Shown piece after piece: positions 34,255 to 44,880 of a stretch of 64,000 bases of DNA. The DNA is taken from contig JAAFJF010000006.1 in NCBI GenBank assembly GCA_013298815.1, positions 505 to 64,504 of the forward strand, in the 5' to 3' direction. Each line of letters starts with the position of its first letter. Within the stretch, counting starts at the first letter, position 1. Origin of the DNA: Polaromonas sp. (GTDB lineage Bacteria > Pseudomonadota > Gammaproteobacteria > Burkholderiales > Burkholderiaceae_C). The notes beneath the pieces are model-generated. The model saw nothing but the letters and a program-made list of their open reading frames with translations. It had not been told where the DNA came from and made no database searches. Both the position numbers and the translations under genes were made by a program.

Positions 34255-37200
34255 TACTTAGCTCCAGGCACTGCCACGACTTGCATCTTCGCGTTCGGCG
34301 CTTCGCCAAACATCTCAGGGGCGTACATAGCTTCGACGCGGCTTGGCGGGAGCGAGAAATTGCCGACATTGTTCAGGCGGATGGTGTATTCCATCTTGAC
34401 CACGCCTTTGGGCAAATATTCATAGTAGCTGCGGAAGGACTCAAAACTGCGCTCTTCAAACGCCGCCCAACCATTGCCAGTGCGCTTTTCGTCTTTGGTG
34501 GCGATTTCAGAATCGCGACCCAAGCCACCGCCCAAAATCGTCGCGCCGGCAGGAACCGGGTCGGTGATTGCCACCCATGTCATGTCAGCCGTGGCGTTGA
34601 CTTCTAGCGTGATGCGTAGCACATCGCCCCGTGTGTAAATGCCTTTAACTGCCTGCTCCACCGGCGTGATGGTCTTTTTGATGCCGTAACCCGCGTTGAA
34701 CGGTGCGTTGAGCTGCACGGCGGCAACGGATTGCAGCGTCAGCCACGGTTTGCCGCTGCCTTGCTGAGTCACCATCAAGGTGTCTTTCAACGATCCTGTG
34801 GCATTTTTCCACGGCAAGAACATGCTGTTGTTTCGCAAATTTCCTGGTGATGCAGGTGCGCCAAACCAGGTGGTTTGGTTGGGAGCACCAGTGGCATCGG
34901 TGGTTTTGATGCGTTCAACTTTGCTCCAATCAACACTCGCACTTCCGGTAGACATAGATGCTTTGGTCAGCCCAGCAACAGGAATAGATTCAAACTTAGC
35001 GGAGAAGCGCTCCAACGCCAAACCGCCCCACAAATTGGCCGTCGTGGTGTGCCAAGCGCCATTTTGCTGGCGGCTGATGAAACCGTTGGCCAGGCGACCC
35101 ATATCGTCTTTCCAGGCCGGGTCGTCCATCACGGCCAGCATCAATTTGGCGCTGTTGACATCGCCATTGGTCATCAACCACCACCAGTAGTCGTCACGCT
35201 CGGTGCTGAAAATCATTTTCGTGCCTTGAAAACTCAAGCGGGCGCGCAGAATCTGGTTCGCCTCGGCCAAATAGGCATCGCGTTTGGGGATGTCGCCCAC
35301 GCGTTTCAAAATCTGCATCCAGTCGATCACCGCGCTGGTTGGCCACTGGTTGGGTGCGATGGTGATGCTGCTGACCATGCGCGCCTGTGCTTTGCCGTAG
35401 CGGGACAGGGCTTCCAGGGCAGCCAGTTTGCGCACATCCAGGTCTTTACGGGGTGACCAGAAATCGCGCGTTAATTTGCCTTCTACAAACGCGATCAGGC
35501 CGCGCTCCATGGGGGCGCGTGCCTCGTCGGGCAGGGCAAAAGCGGGGTTTATCGCTGCGGCTTCGTGGGTGGCGGCCAGCAGGTAGGCGGTCAAGGTGTC
35601 GCTGCCGCGATTGGCCTCACCATCACGCGGCGGGAAGTAATTGGCCAGGCCGTCGCTGTCCAGATAGCTGGGCAACTGCGCCAGCACGCCTTGCCAAAGC
35701 TTGGCATCACGTAAGCCGACTGATTTGCTGGTTTTTTGCTCCAGGCAGGCAAAGGGGTAATTGGCAAACCAGTCGCGCACGCCGGGCAGGCTTTCAGCGA
35801 GCTTGGGCTGCAGGCTCATTTTCAAACCGCCCCGGCCTGGCACCGCATCTGCGGGCGGAGCCACGTCCAGACTGAAGCTACCATCCACCTGCACCAGCGT
35901 GGCCTGCTGCACGGTGAGCGGTACGGCGGGGATGATGCGCTGGCGGGCTTTGAGGGCATCCTTCGCACCTTTTAAATTATCTTTCGCCTCAATCTCCCAC
36001 AAAATCGCCTCGTTGCGGGTTAATGCCAGTTGCGGCGGTGCGGTGACCAGCCAGGCTACTTCACGCGCTTCGCCGGCGGGGATGTCCACCGTTTGTGGTT
36101 TCAACTCCAGCAGCGTGGCGCGGGCGGTGACGTCCACCTTCATCGCCTCTTTGGTGGTGTTGCGCACGGTGATTTGCGCACGGAACTGGTCGTCCTCCCG
36201 CACCAACGGCGGCAGGCCGCTGATGATCTGCAGGTCTTGCGTAGCCTTGATCATGGTTGAACCCGTGCCAAACAAACCGGTGGATGCATCCGCCACGGCG
36301 ACGATTTTGAAGCTGGTAAGGGCATCGTTCAAAGGCACGGTCACTAGCGCTTGACCGTTCGCATCCAGCTTCACGCTGGGGTTCCACAGCAACAAGGTGT
36401 CAAACAGCTCCCGCGTGCCGCTGCGTCCCCCGCCACCGCCAGCAGGCACGGCTTTGCGGCCATAGTGGCGGCGGCCTATGATTTCCATCTGCGCGGTCGA
36501 CGTTTCCACACCCCAGCTGCGGCGCTGCAGCATGGCGTCCAGCAACTCCCAGCTGGTGTTGGGACTGAGTTCCAGCAAGGCCTGATCAACGGCAGCCAAC
36601 GCTACTTCCGCATTGGCAGCGGGTTGGCCGTTGGGCAATTTGACCTGGATGGTGACCAGCGCTTTGCCGCGCACGGGGTAGCTCTCTTTGTCGGCCTTCA
36701 CACTCACGTCCAACTGGTGCGCCTTGGTGCCGACGCGGATTTCTGCCACACCGAAGCGGAAGGCGGGTTTGCTCAGATCGACCAGCGCTGTCGGTGCGAC
36801 ATATTCGCGGCCCTCATACCAAAACGCAGTCCACCACTCACGCGGTGCTTTGTAGCCCCAGGTGAAGAGCGAGTACCAAGGGACATCGCGCAAGCGTCCG
36901 CGTAGCGCCAGCACGCTCACGTAGACGTTGGGGCCCCAGCTGTCTTTGATGGTCAGGTTGATGGTCGGGTCCTGGCCGTTGAGCTGGACGACCTGGGTTT
37001 CGACAATACCTTCGCGTTCCACCGACACCAAAGCGGTAGCAAAGCGGAACGGCATGCGCACCTGGAATTTAGCCACTTCACCGGGTTGGTAGGCTTTTTT
37101 CTCGGGCAGGATGTCCATGCGGTCATGGTCTTCACCGCCGAACCAGACTTCACCCTGCTTGGTCACCGTCACCGAGCTGGCTGCTTGCACGGTGTTGCCG

Positions 37201-40200
37201 TCTTTGTCTTTGGCGGTGACGATCAGCTCCACCTCACCGGGTTCACCCAGCTTGGCTTCGCAGAGCAGCAGGCCACGGCTGTCGCTTTTACCGCTGCAGA
37301 CTTTGCCAAGATCTTTGGATTCGGTTTTATTGTCATAGGTGTAAAAGCCACCCACCAAACGTTTGCGGCTGGTGGTGGTGATACGGGCAAGGGCCTTGAC
37401 CTCCAGGCTCACGCCCTCGGCGGCCTTGCCTGTCAAATCCAACGCTAGCGCCTGAAACTTGATCTGCTGGCTGGTCGAGACCCAGCCCTCGGTTTTGATG
37501 CCGGCAATCACCCCAGCAGGCCACAATGCAGCCACGTTGCGGATGGTTTGTACCTCGCCATTCGGGTCGGCATAGGTGGCCTCCAGCAGCAGTTCTTGCG
37601 CTTGTCTTGAGCTCGGCACTTTGTCCAGCACCAGTTTGCCCGCGCCGTTTTTGTCCAAGCGCAGCGGCAGCTTGTCGGCAATCACGCGCTGGTCTTGGCC
37701 CGCCGTGGCTTCTTCTTCATCAACAGAACCAGTTTTTTTGTCTTTTTGCGGCGGATAGAAACTAAAAGTGTCGTAATCAGCAAAATACAAATTCTTTGAG
37801 CGCACCAGAGCAGAGACCTTGACAGGCAAGTTCATCGCAGGACCGCCCGCGACATAGCTGATTTGCACATCGGAGGGGACTGACGTCACGTTGACCAAGG
37901 CTTTTTTATCAGCGGGTTGGATGCGCCCTTGAAATACGGGTAAACGAAATTCCTCAACACGAAATTGGCCTGAGCTATAGCTGCGGAAATCAGCGCCTGC
38001 ATTCCTATCCTCGGATGTTTTCAGTTCAATCTGATAAATACCAAGTTTGGCTGCAGGTGGAATCACAAAAGTATTTTCAGCACTTTGCCCCCCAGTCGCT
38101 GTCTTTCGCCACACAACTGGCTGGCTGAACTTTTGACCGCTGCCAACGTGCGTGATTTCTAAAAGCTTAGGTTCTGAGCTGCTACTTCCAAAGCCTTTGC
38201 TGTTTTCCGAACGCAAAATGTGCTTCATGTACACCGTTTCACCAGCCCGCAACAAACTGCGGTCAAAAATCGTGTGCAAGCGATCGTCTGGTCGTGGCTC
38301 GTTGCTGGTCGATAAATTAAAGCGCCAAGGTTCTATGCCTTTGTGCCAGTCGCTCCACGTAAAGGCTAAATCTTGCACGCCTTTGGGATCAGCTGTGCCG
38401 GTTCGGGCGCTGATGAAATATGCACGGCGATCTTCGCTGTACTCGTCATCGGCATTGCCCCGCGCCAAACAGCTTGGTGGCTGGGGTGGAATATTGGCCA
38501 TTTTTGCGACGCCTTGTGCATCCGTTTGCGCAGTTGCTAGTTCTTTGCCTCGGCAATCAGACACTGCCACACGTGCATTTGCCACGGGCTTGCCCGTATC
38601 CAGCGTGGTAACCCAAGCAACCGCGTTTTCACGCCCCAACTTAAAATGCACGCCGATGTTAGTCACCAAGGCCGATGTGCGCACGTACATGGTGCGATTA
38701 GGCCCATAGCGATCATCGAGCAGTGATGCGCCCAGGTTTTTAGAGGCGATTTCAAGAACATGAAAACCCGCAGTCAGCGGGATGCCCACCACCTCAAACG
38801 GGCGGCTGGCTTGCGCGTCTGTGGGTTGCGGTAGATCTAAGGTTTTGACACCTGCTTGTCCAGCCAACAAAGACACCATGCGGGTTTGCACAGTGGTGCC
38901 ATCGTCGATGTACTCTTTTCCGTTTTCAATCTTTCTCCCCAGCTTGGGCGGCAGCGACAATTTAGAATCTGTGGCCGCCAAACTGCGCGGCACACTGTAG
39001 TTGCCGTAACGCTGCACTTTTTGATACCAGGCAATGATGTCCGAGTCGGTTTTGAGCTGCAGGTCGCTAACTTTACCTTCTGAGGCATTGCTTACGACAT
39101 TACTTGTGGTTTTTCCATTAACGAGAACACCCACATTCCGCAGCGTCACAGGTAACATCGGCGTCCCGCTCGGCTCGGCAAAGCGCTCCACCACGCCAAA
39201 GGTGCTGGAGGCAAATTTGGCCAAGGGCGGCATCACGCCGGTGGAGACTTTGAGCGGGAAGCTGTCTGCATTGCGCAGGCTGCGGCCTGATGCGTCTTTG
39301 AAGTCTTTGGGTACCTCAAGGGTGAATTGGGTCTGCTCAGGCAAGACCCCTACGCCCACAAACGAAACACCCGTAACCGTGCTCTCGTCGTCTGAATCTG
39401 CCTCAAACTTGGGTTTGAAAGAATCTTTACTAGATATGAGACGAATCGCCGCCGCTTGTTTGCGTGGCACGGGTGTGTTGAAACTCAAACTCAAAGGGCG
39501 CAGCGGTAAGCAAGCGGCCTGAGCATTTTCACGTTCACAACTAAAGCTGGCTGTAAATGGCTCACGCACGGTGAAGTTGAAGCGCTTTTCTACTTTGTTG
39601 AGGATTTGACTGGGTGTTGACACGCCCTTGCCAAAAACAATCTGCAGCTTGGCGGAAGGTGTCAAGCGGCGGTTGCATGAAAACGTCACAAACTTGAGTG
39701 GTTCAGCTGCGGCAGCCTTTTCAAAACCTTGCGATTTGAGCAACTCTGCGCGCTCTTTGCCGTCAATCAATTTGACAGGTAAACGCTCACCCAAACCATC
39801 TACCTGGCACCACATATTGGCCTGCACGCTGGCTAGGGTGGCGGGGCCATTAAGTTGGGCGATGAAATATTGCTCCTCATCTATCGCACCGTAGCTGGGC
39901 AACATGTTGGTGACAAACGGACCACCCGTGTTGAACTGGTAGCTGCTGGAACTGTTTGTACCGCTGAGTTTGGCACCTTTGAGCGATTGCAAAGCAGCGA
40001 CCAGCTTGACTTCACAACGCAGACCGGGTGGCAAATCGCGAGAAAACTCGAATGCCCATTCGCGTTCGTTGACCCAACGGCCTGAACCCTGAGATGCGCT
40101 TGCATCACTGCAACTGACGGTCAGAGGCGCGGCGGCTTTGGGGTCACCAAAATTCACAGCCGCTTCGTCAAACTTGATGACCAATTGGCGAACCTGCGCC

Positions 40201-40334
40201 ACCTCGCCCTGTGGCGACAAGCTGGTGATTTGAAAGGCTTGGGCGCTGAGCGCGAACCCCAAAACACTCACCGCACTGAACGTTTTGAAGAACGTATGAA
40301 TGACTGTTTTAGCGAATTTTTCAGTGATTTTCAC
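34254..40334 (-). CDS. bacterial alpha-2-macroglobulin family protein
   Basis: The 2026-residue exported protein has a hydrophobic signal (HTFFKTFSAVSVLGFALSAQA), multiple MG-like beta domains (MG2 region LRAGETVYMKHILRSENSKGFG), the A2M domain ELFDTLLLWNPSVKLDANG and a thioester domain with C1530-L-E-Q in NYPFACLEQKTS. An intact CxEQ motif suggests a covalent protease trap in the periplasm, paired with PbpC as in E. coli (the ECAM/PBP1c pair). It is larger than E. coli YfhM (about 1650 residues). No lipobox was seen, so it may be soluble periplasmic. Confidence 0.93.
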   Translation of the reverse strand: MKITEKFAKTVIHTFFKTFSAVSVLGFALSAQAFQITSLSPQGEVAQVRQLVIKFDEAAVNFGDPKAAAPLTVSCSDASASQGSGRWVNEREWAFEFSRDLPPGLRCEVKLVAALQSLKGAKLSGTNSSSSYQFNTGGPFVTNMLPSYGAIDEEQYFIAQLNGPATLASVQANMWCQVDGLGERLPVKLIDGKERAELLKSQGFEKAAAAEPLKFVTFSCNRRLTPSAKLQIVFGKGVSTPSQILNKVEKRFNFTVREPFTASFSCERENAQAACLPLRPLSLSFNTPVPRKQAAAIRLISSKDSFKPKFEADSDDESTVTGVSFVGVGVLPEQTQFTLEVPKDFKDASGRSLRNADSFPLKVSTGVMPPLAKFASSTFGVVERFAEPSGTPMLPVTLRNVGVLVNGKTTSNVVSNASEGKVSDLQLKTDSDIIAWYQKVQRYGNYSVPRSLAATDSKLSLPPKLGRKIENGKEYIDDGTTVQTRMVSLLAGQAGVKTLDLPQPTDAQASRPFEVVGIPLTAGFHVLEIASKNLGASLLDDRYGPNRTMYVRTSALVTNIGVHFKLGRENAVAWVTTLDTGKPVANARVAVSDCRGKELATAQTDAQGVAKMANIPPQPPSCLARGNADDEYSEDRRAYFISARTGTADPKGVQDLAFTWSDWHKGIEPWRFNLSTSNEPRPDDRLHTIFDRSLLRAGETVYMKHILRSENSKGFGSSSSEPKLLEITHVGSGQKFSQPVVWRKTATGGQSAENTFVIPPAAKLGIYQIELKTSEDRNAGADFRSYSSGQFRVEEFRLPVFQGRIQPADKKALVNVTSVPSDVQISYVAGGPAMNLPVKVSALVRSKNLYFADYDTFSFYPPQKDKKTGSVDEEEATAGQDQRVIADKLPLRLDKNGAGKLVLDKVPSSRQAQELLLEATYADPNGEVQTIRNVAALWPAGVIAGIKTEGWVSTSQQIKFQALALDLTGKAAEGVSLEVKALARITTTSRKRLVGGFYTYDNKTESKDLGKVCSGKSDSRGLLLCEAKLGEPGEVELIVTAKDKDGNTVQAASSVTVTKQGEVWFGGEDHDRMDILPEKKAYQPGEVAKFQVRMPFRFATALVSVEREGIVETQVVQLNGQDPTINLTIKDSWGPNVYVSVLALRGRLRDVPWYSLFTWGYKAPREWWTAFWYEGREYVAPTALVDLSKPAFRFGVAEIRVGTKAHQLDVSVKADKESYPVRGKALVTIQVKLPNGQPAANAEVALAAVDQALLELSPNTSWELLDAMLQRRSWGVETSTAQMEIIGRRHYGRKAVPAGGGGGRSGTRELFDTLLLWNPSVKLDANGQALVTVPLNDALTSFKIVAVADASTGLFGTGSTMIKATQDLQIISGLPPLVREDDQFRAQITVRNTTKEAMKVDVTARATLLELKPQTVDIPAGEAREVAWLVTAPPQLALTRNEAILWEIEAKDNLKGAKDALKARQRIIPAVPLTVQQATLVQVDGSFSLDVAPPADAVPGRGGLKMSLQPKLAESLPGVRDWFANYPFACLEQKTSKSVGLRDAKLWQGVLAQLPSYLDSDGLANYFPPRDGEANRGSDTLTAYLLAATHEAAAINPAFALPDEARAPMERGLIAFVEGKLTRDFWSPRKDLDVRKLAALEALSRYGKAQARMVSSITIAPNQWPTSAVIDWMQILKRVGDIPKRDAYLAEANQILRARLSFQGTKMIFSTERDDYWWWLMTNGDVNSAKLMLAVMDDPAWKDDMGRLANGFISRQQNGAWHTTTANLWGGLALERFSAKFESIPVAGLTKASMSTGSASVDWSKVERIKTTDATGAPNQTTWFGAPASPGNLRNNSMFLPWKNATGSLKDTLMVTQQGSGKPWLTLQSVAAVQLNAPFNAGYGIKKTITPVEQAVKGIYTRGDVLRITLEVNATADMTWVAITDPVPAGATILGGGLGRDSEIATKDEKRTGNGWAAFEERSFESFRSYYEYLPKGVVKMEYTIRLNNVGNFSLPPSRVEAMYAPEMFGEAPNAKMQVVAVPGAK

Positions 40335-40403
40335 GCTTACCCCTTTTAATTGGGGTTAAGCGTATACGAAAGTGGCTTTAAAAATCAGCCCAATTGCAAA
40401 AAA

Positions 40404-41819
40404 TTAACCCAAGCGCTCGGCATGCCGCGCAATCTGCAGCCGCACCTGCGCCGGCGCAGTGCCGCCTAAAGTGTTACGGGCATTGAGCGAGCCACGCAAG
40501 GAGAGCACGTCGTACACATCATTATCGATTTTCGGGTTGAATTGCTGCAGCACTTCAAGTGGCAGCTCCGACAGATCAACCTGATGCGAGATGGCGGCTT
40601 TGACGGCGTGGGCAACAGCCTCATGCGCATCGCGGAAAGGCAGGCCTTTTTTGACCATGTAATCGGCCAAATCCGTCGCGGTGGCGTAGCCTTTGAGGGC
40701 AGCGCGTTCCATGGCTTCGGGTTTGACGGTGATGGAACCCATCATTTCAGCAAAAATACGCAACGTGTCTTTCAGCGTGTCCACCGTGTCAAACAGCGGC
40801 TCTTTGTCTTCTTGGTTGTCTTTGTTGTAGGCCAGCGGTTGGCCTTTCATCAAGGTGATCAGCCCCATCAAATGACCCACCACGCGACCAGTTTTGCCAC
40901 GTGCCAGCTCAGGCACGTCGGGGTTTTTCTTTTGCGGCATGATGGACGAACCCGTGGTGTAGGCATCGCCAATTTGAATGAATCCAAAACTCTGGCTCAT
41001 CCACAAGATCAACTCTTCACTCAGGCGGCTGATGTGCACCATGGCTAGGCTGGCTGCGGCGGTGAATTCAATTGCAAAGTCGCGGTCACTCACGGCGTCC
41101 AGGCTGTTTTGGCAGACTTGTGGATTGCCTTCTGCATCGACCATGCCCAGCGTTTTAGCAACGCGTTCACGGTCTAGCGGATAACTGGTACCAGCCAAGG
41201 CGGCCGCGCCCAAAGGCAGGCGGTTGACACGGCGACGCACGTCTTGCAAGCGCTCAGCGTCGCGGCTGAACATTTCAACGTAGGCCAGCATGTGGTGGCC
41301 AAAGCTAACCGGCTGGGCCACTTGTAGATGGGTAAATCCAGGCAGGATGACCTCGACATTTTTCTCGGCAATCACCAACAAGGCTTTTTGCAGCTCGGTG
41401 AGTAAATCGCCAATCAAATCAATCTCGCCGCGCAGCCACAGACGCACATCCGTGGCGACTTGGTCGTTGCGGCTACGGCCGGTATGCAGGCGTTTGCCAG
41501 CGTCGCCCACCAGGGTTGTCAGACGGGCTTCGATGTTGAGATGAACGTCTTCCAAATCCAATTTCCACTCAAACGCGCCAGATTCAATCTCGGTGCTGAT
41601 TTGACCCAGCCCTTGCTGGATCGATGCATGGTCAACAGCAGAAATGATCTTTTGCGCAGCCAGCATCTCGGCATGCGCCAACGAGCCGGCAATATCCGCC
41701 TGCCACAGACGTTTGTCAAAAAACACACTGGAGGTGTAGCGTTTGACCAAGTCGCTCATGGGCTCAGAAAACAGGGCGGACCAGGCTTGGGATTTTTTGT
41801 CGAGTTGGTTGGTGGACAT
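40404..41819 (-). CDS. argH: argininosuccinate lyase
   Basis: The 471 residues start at [17 protein letters not shown]; an upstream in-frame ATG adds residues that do not look conserved. The fumarase/lyase signature [12 protein letters not shown] is intact (residues about 280-291). [17 protein letters not shown] and [18 protein letters not shown] are the other conserved loops. It performs the last step of arginine synthesis, producing arginine and fumarate. It is divergent from the sensor kinase gene, an order also known from Pseudomonas (argH beside algZ/algR). Confidence 0.96.
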   Translation of the reverse strand: MSTNQLDKKSQAWSALFSEPMSDLVKRYTSSVFFDKRLWQADIAGSLAHAEMLAAQKIISAVDHASIQQGLGQISTEIESGAFEWKLDLEDVHLNIEARLTTLVGDAGKRLHTGRSRNDQVATDVRLWLRGEIDLIGDLLTELQKALLVIAEKNVEVILPGFTHLQVAQPVSFGHHMLAYVEMFSRDAERLQDVRRRVNRLPLGAAALAGTSYPLDRERVAKTLGMVDAEGNPQVCQNSLDAVSDRDFAIEFTAAASLAMVHISRLSEELILWMSQSFGFIQIGDAYTTGSSIMPQKKNPDVPELARGKTGRVVGHLMGLITLMKGQPLAYNKDNQEDKEPLFDTVDTLKDTLRIFAEMMGSITVKPEAMERAALKGYATATDLADYMVKKGLPFRDAHEAVAHAVKAAISHQVDLSELPLEVLQQFNPKIDNDVYDVLSLRGSLNARNTLGGTAPAQVRLQIARHAERLG

Positions 41820-41936
41820 GGGTAAAAAACTTGTAGGTGGCTTAATGAGGCTTAAAAATAGCGCCGTCATCACGGATTTCCTCTATTATCGGGCTTATAT
41901 CGCTCAGTTTTTACCTACTTTGTCCCGCTTTTCAAC

Positions 41937-42956
41937 ATGCCTTCACAGCAACCACAGCCTGCACGAGCTGATACGAGCTCAGTTTTAATATTTGACGCTT
42001 GTCAAGTGGGTGTCGTGCTACGTACTGTTTTGCTGGTACAAACCGTTTTGGCTGTGGCTGTGATGTTTTATACCGATACTGTTCTGGATTGGGCCGCCAA
42101 AGTAGCGTTGGTAACAGGGGGCGCTTTGCCTGGAACGCTGTTGTGGCTCATCGTCACTTGCAGCCTCAAGCACCATTTACAAAGGCTCACACGTCGTAAA
42201 CAATACGCTGCAGGTATTGGTTTGGGATTTATTGCAGGGAATTACGCATGCGGCATGCTGGTGCTAGCTGCGGCAGTTTTTAACCCGCCTTGGCTAGCTT
42301 GTGGTTGTGCTAGCGCACTTATCGCTGCAGCATTAGTGGCGGCTCTGGAGTGGCGCGCTAAGGGGCGTACACCGGCAGCGACGACTGCTAAGCTGGCAGA
42401 GCTGCAATCTCGCATTCGACCGCATTTTTTGTTTAACACACTCAACAGCGCCATCGCACTCGTGCGCCAAGAGCCTGCAAAAGCTGAAGGATTGCTAGAA
42501 GATTTGAGTGATTTGTTCAGAGCTGCACTGGCTGAGCATGGCGAATCGGTGACTTTGGCACAAGAAATTGAATTAGCAAAAAATTACTTATCCATTGAGA
42601 AAGTACGCTTTGGAGAGCGCCTACAAGTGCAATGGCAGCTTGACCCTGCCGCCAATCAGGCCAGATTGCCGCCCCTGTTGCTACAGCCCCTCGTGGAGAA
42701 CGCTGTGCACCATGGGGTAGAACCTAGTCTTCAAGGTGCTCACATTGTCATATTCACCCAATGTAAAAATAGCAAGGTAATCTTGCAAATCACCAACACC
42801 CTAGCCCCTAAATCAAGCACGACGTCAACCACTGGTAACGGTATGGCACTTAAGAATGTGCGCGACAGGCTTCGTTTGTTGCATGACTTGGAAAGCTCAT
42901 TTCAAGCAGGTGAGAAAAGCGGTACTTACGTTGTTCGCATGGAGTTTCCAGTATGA
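41937..42956 (+). CDS. LytS/AlgZ-type sensor histidine kinase
   Basis: The 339 residues have four hydrophobic segments in the N-terminal half. A His_kinase domain follows with the phospho-acceptor His in SRIRPHFLFNTLNSAIALV, then an HATPase region (PPLLLQPLVENAVHHGVEP with the N-box Asn and TGNGMALKNVRDRL). There is no large sensor domain, so the membrane bundle probably senses the signal. It overlaps the response regulator by 4 nt (ATGA). Confidence 0.92.
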   Translation: MPSQQPQPARADTSSVLIFDACQVGVVLRTVLLVQTVLAVAVMFYTDTVLDWAAKVALVTGGALPGTLLWLIVTCSLKHHLQRLTRRKQYAAGIGLGFIAGNYACGMLVLAAAVFNPPWLACGCASALIAAALVAALEWRAKGRTPAATTAKLAELQSRIRPHFLFNTLNSAIALVRQEPAKAEGLLEDLSDLFRAALAEHGESVTLAQEIELAKNYLSIEKVRFGERLQVQWQLDPAANQARLPPLLLQPLVENAVHHGVEPSLQGAHIVIFTQCKNSKVILQITNTLAPKSSTTSTTGNGMALKNVRDRLRLLHDLESSFQAGEKSGTYVVRMEFPV

Positions 42957-43735
42957 GCACGTTTAGTCAAGCGCTCAATGTGTTGATTGTCGACGACGAA
43001 CCACTGGCTCGACAGCGACTACGTACGCTTTTAAGTGATTGCACGCAAACACCGGTTATCGTCGGTGGTGAAGCGAGTAACACCGCCGAGGCACTTGACT
43101 TGCTTGAACAGGTGCAATTTGACGCTGTTTTGCTGGATATTCACATGCCGGGCGGCGATGGTTTAGCACTGGCGCGCCGCTTAAAAGAATTACCTTATTT
43201 TCAAACGAATCCGCCAGCTATCGTCTTCATCACAGCGTATGCTGAGCATGCCGTGGAAGCCTTTGAATTGACGGCGACTGATTATTTGACCAAACCTGTG
43301 CGTCTAGAAAGATTGCAAAATTCGCTACAAAAAATAGAGCAATTTAGGCAATCAATACGCCGGCTAGAGCCCGAAAATGATTCCAAAAAAACGACTGAAA
43401 TTTTAGTTATTCAAGAACGTGGCATTACCGAACGCATACCATTGAGCGAAGTGCTTTATTTGAAAGCAGAACTGAAATACATCAGCGTTCGCACCGCTTT
43501 GAAAACGCATATTTTGGAAGGCAGCTTAAACGAGCTCGAAGTGCGCTACCCAAATAACTTCTTACGCGTTCACCGCAATGCCTTGGTTGCCACCCACGCC
43601 ATGCGGGCGCTAGAAAAGCACCTTGACCCCGATGAAGGCGAATGCTGGGCGGTACGGCTTGTTGGCATTGATGAGCTACTGATGGTATCGCGGCGGCAAT
43701 TATCTGCGGTGAAAGACGTGATATCGAAAACTTAA
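42953..43735 (+). CDS. LytTR-family response regulator (AlgR-like)
   Basis: The 260 residues contain a receiver domain (acidic D14-D15, phospho-acceptor D62 in VLLDIHMPGGDG, Lys in YLTKPVRLERL). A linker with a dispersed repeat follows (residues about 128-140, IEQFRQSIRRLEPEN), then a LytTR DNA-binding domain (LYLKAELKYISVRT, LNELEVRYPNNFLRVHRNALV). It is the partner of the overlapping kinase. The locus resembles argH-algZ-algR of Pseudomonas, but the hemC usually found next is absent. Its 3' end overlaps the convergent reductase gene by 4 nt. Confidence 0.93.
   Translation: MSTFSQALNVLIVDDEPLARQRLRTLLSDCTQTPVIVGGEASNTAEALDLLEQVQFDAVLLDIHMPGGDGLALARRLKELPYFQTNPPAIVFITAYAEHAVEAFELTATDYLTKPVRLERLQNSLQKIEQFRQSIRRLEPENDSKKTTEILVIQERGITERIPLSEVLYLKAELKYISVRTALKTHILEGSLNELEVRYPNNFLRVHRNALVATHAMRALEKHLDPDEGECWAVRLVGIDELLMVSRRQLSAVKDVISKT
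43334..43367 (+). repeat. dispersed repeat copy j (inside LytTR regulator linker)
   Basis: The core reads ATAGAGCAATTTAGGCA, then ATCAATACGCC, then GGCTAG. It is translated as IEQFRQSIRRLE, the same alternative frame as in selO. It lies between the receiver and LytTR domains. Confidence 0.8.
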
Positions 43736-44769
43736 GCTTTGGCTTTATCAGCCTCGGTGATGAAGGAGTCAGCATAAAACTCGTCTTCAGGCAGTTTGCA
43801 AATATTCACAAAATCCGCCTGCGCTGAATCAATCACAATCGGGGCACCGCAGGCGTAGACTTGGTGTTCGCTCAAATCAGCGAAATCCTGCATCACCGCT
43901 TGGTGCACAAAGCCCGTGCGACCCGCCCAAGCATCTTCTGGCAAAGCGTTTGAAACCACGGGCACGTAGCGCAAATTTGGCATGGTCGCCACTTGCGCCA
44001 GCACCCAATCGTTCATGTACAAGTCTGCGGGTCTGCGGCCGCCCCAATACAAGGTTGCAGCTCGCGTGCTGCCCATCTGTTGCATCTGCTCGATGATGGC
44101 TTTGATGGGTGCAAACCCGGTGCCCGAAGCCAGCAAAATAATGGGTTTCGCAGAATCTTCGCGCAGGTAAAAACCACCAAAGGGGCCTTCGATACGCTGA
44201 ATTTCCTTTTCCTTCATCTCACCGAAGACATGGTCGGTAAATTTACCGCCAGGCATGTGGCGAATGTGAAGCTCTAAGGTTTTGCTTTCAGCAACAATGT
44301 GCGGCGCTGATGCCATGGAATAGCTACGGCGTGCACCATCGCGCAAAATGAACTCAATGTATTGGCCGGCTTTGTATTGCAGCGTGTCGCTAGCCGGCAG
44401 TTGCAGCTTGATAGCCATCACATCGTGCGATTTTTTCTCAAGTGAAATCACACGCGACGGCATGCGTTTGATGGGGAAGGCGTCTGCCGATGTGACTTGG
44501 CGCGACTCCAGCACAATATCGCTTTGCGGTTTGGCGCAGCAGGTCAAAATATAGCCTTTGGCTTCTTCCTCCGCGCTCAACGCTTTGGGCTGATGCGTAC
44601 CGTGGACTACTTTGCCTTCCAACATTTTGCACTTGCACGAGCCACACGCGCCGTCTTTGCAGCCGTAGGGCAAAGCGACGCCTTGGCGGATACCTGCGGT
44701 CAAAATAGGCTCATCGGCGGTGGCCATAAAACTACGGTTACTAGGCAAAACGGAAACTTGAAACGGCAT
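43732..44769 (-). CDS. 2Fe-2S ferredoxin/flavin reductase (CDP-6-deoxy-delta-3,4-glucoseen reductase-like)
   Basis: The 345 residues have an N-terminal plant-type 2Fe-2S domain (GCKDGACGSCKCKML and later LTCCAKP supply the four cysteines). An FAD-binding domain with RRSYSMASAP and an NAD-binding domain with LLASGTGFAPIKAIIEQM follow. It moves electrons from NAD(P)H through FAD to a 2Fe-2S cluster. Burkholderiales genomes often name this family after the AscD/RfbI sugar reductase. The true partner is unknown. It is convergent with the response-regulator gene. Confidence 0.9.
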   Translation of the reverse strand: MPFQVSVLPSNRSFMATADEPILTAGIRQGVALPYGCKDGACGSCKCKMLEGKVVHGTHQPKALSAEEEAKGYILTCCAKPQSDIVLESRQVTSADAFPIKRMPSRVISLEKKSHDVMAIKLQLPASDTLQYKAGQYIEFILRDGARRSYSMASAPHIVAESKTLELHIRHMPGGKFTDHVFGEMKEKEIQRIEGPFGGFYLREDSAKPIILLASGTGFAPIKAIIEQMQQMGSTRAATLYWGGRRPADLYMNDWVLAQVATMPNLRYVPVVSNALPEDAWAGRTGFVHQAVMQDFADLSEHQVYACGAPIVIDSAQADFVNICKLPEDEFYADSFITEADKAKA

Positions 44770-44880
44770 TTAGGTATCCTATAGGGTCATCAATCACGCA
44801 TTCATTTGCGTATTTTCTAAAGAGCGCCTATTTTGCCCGTAATTTCAAGCCAATCTCACCGACTGCCCAGAAGACCTGCC

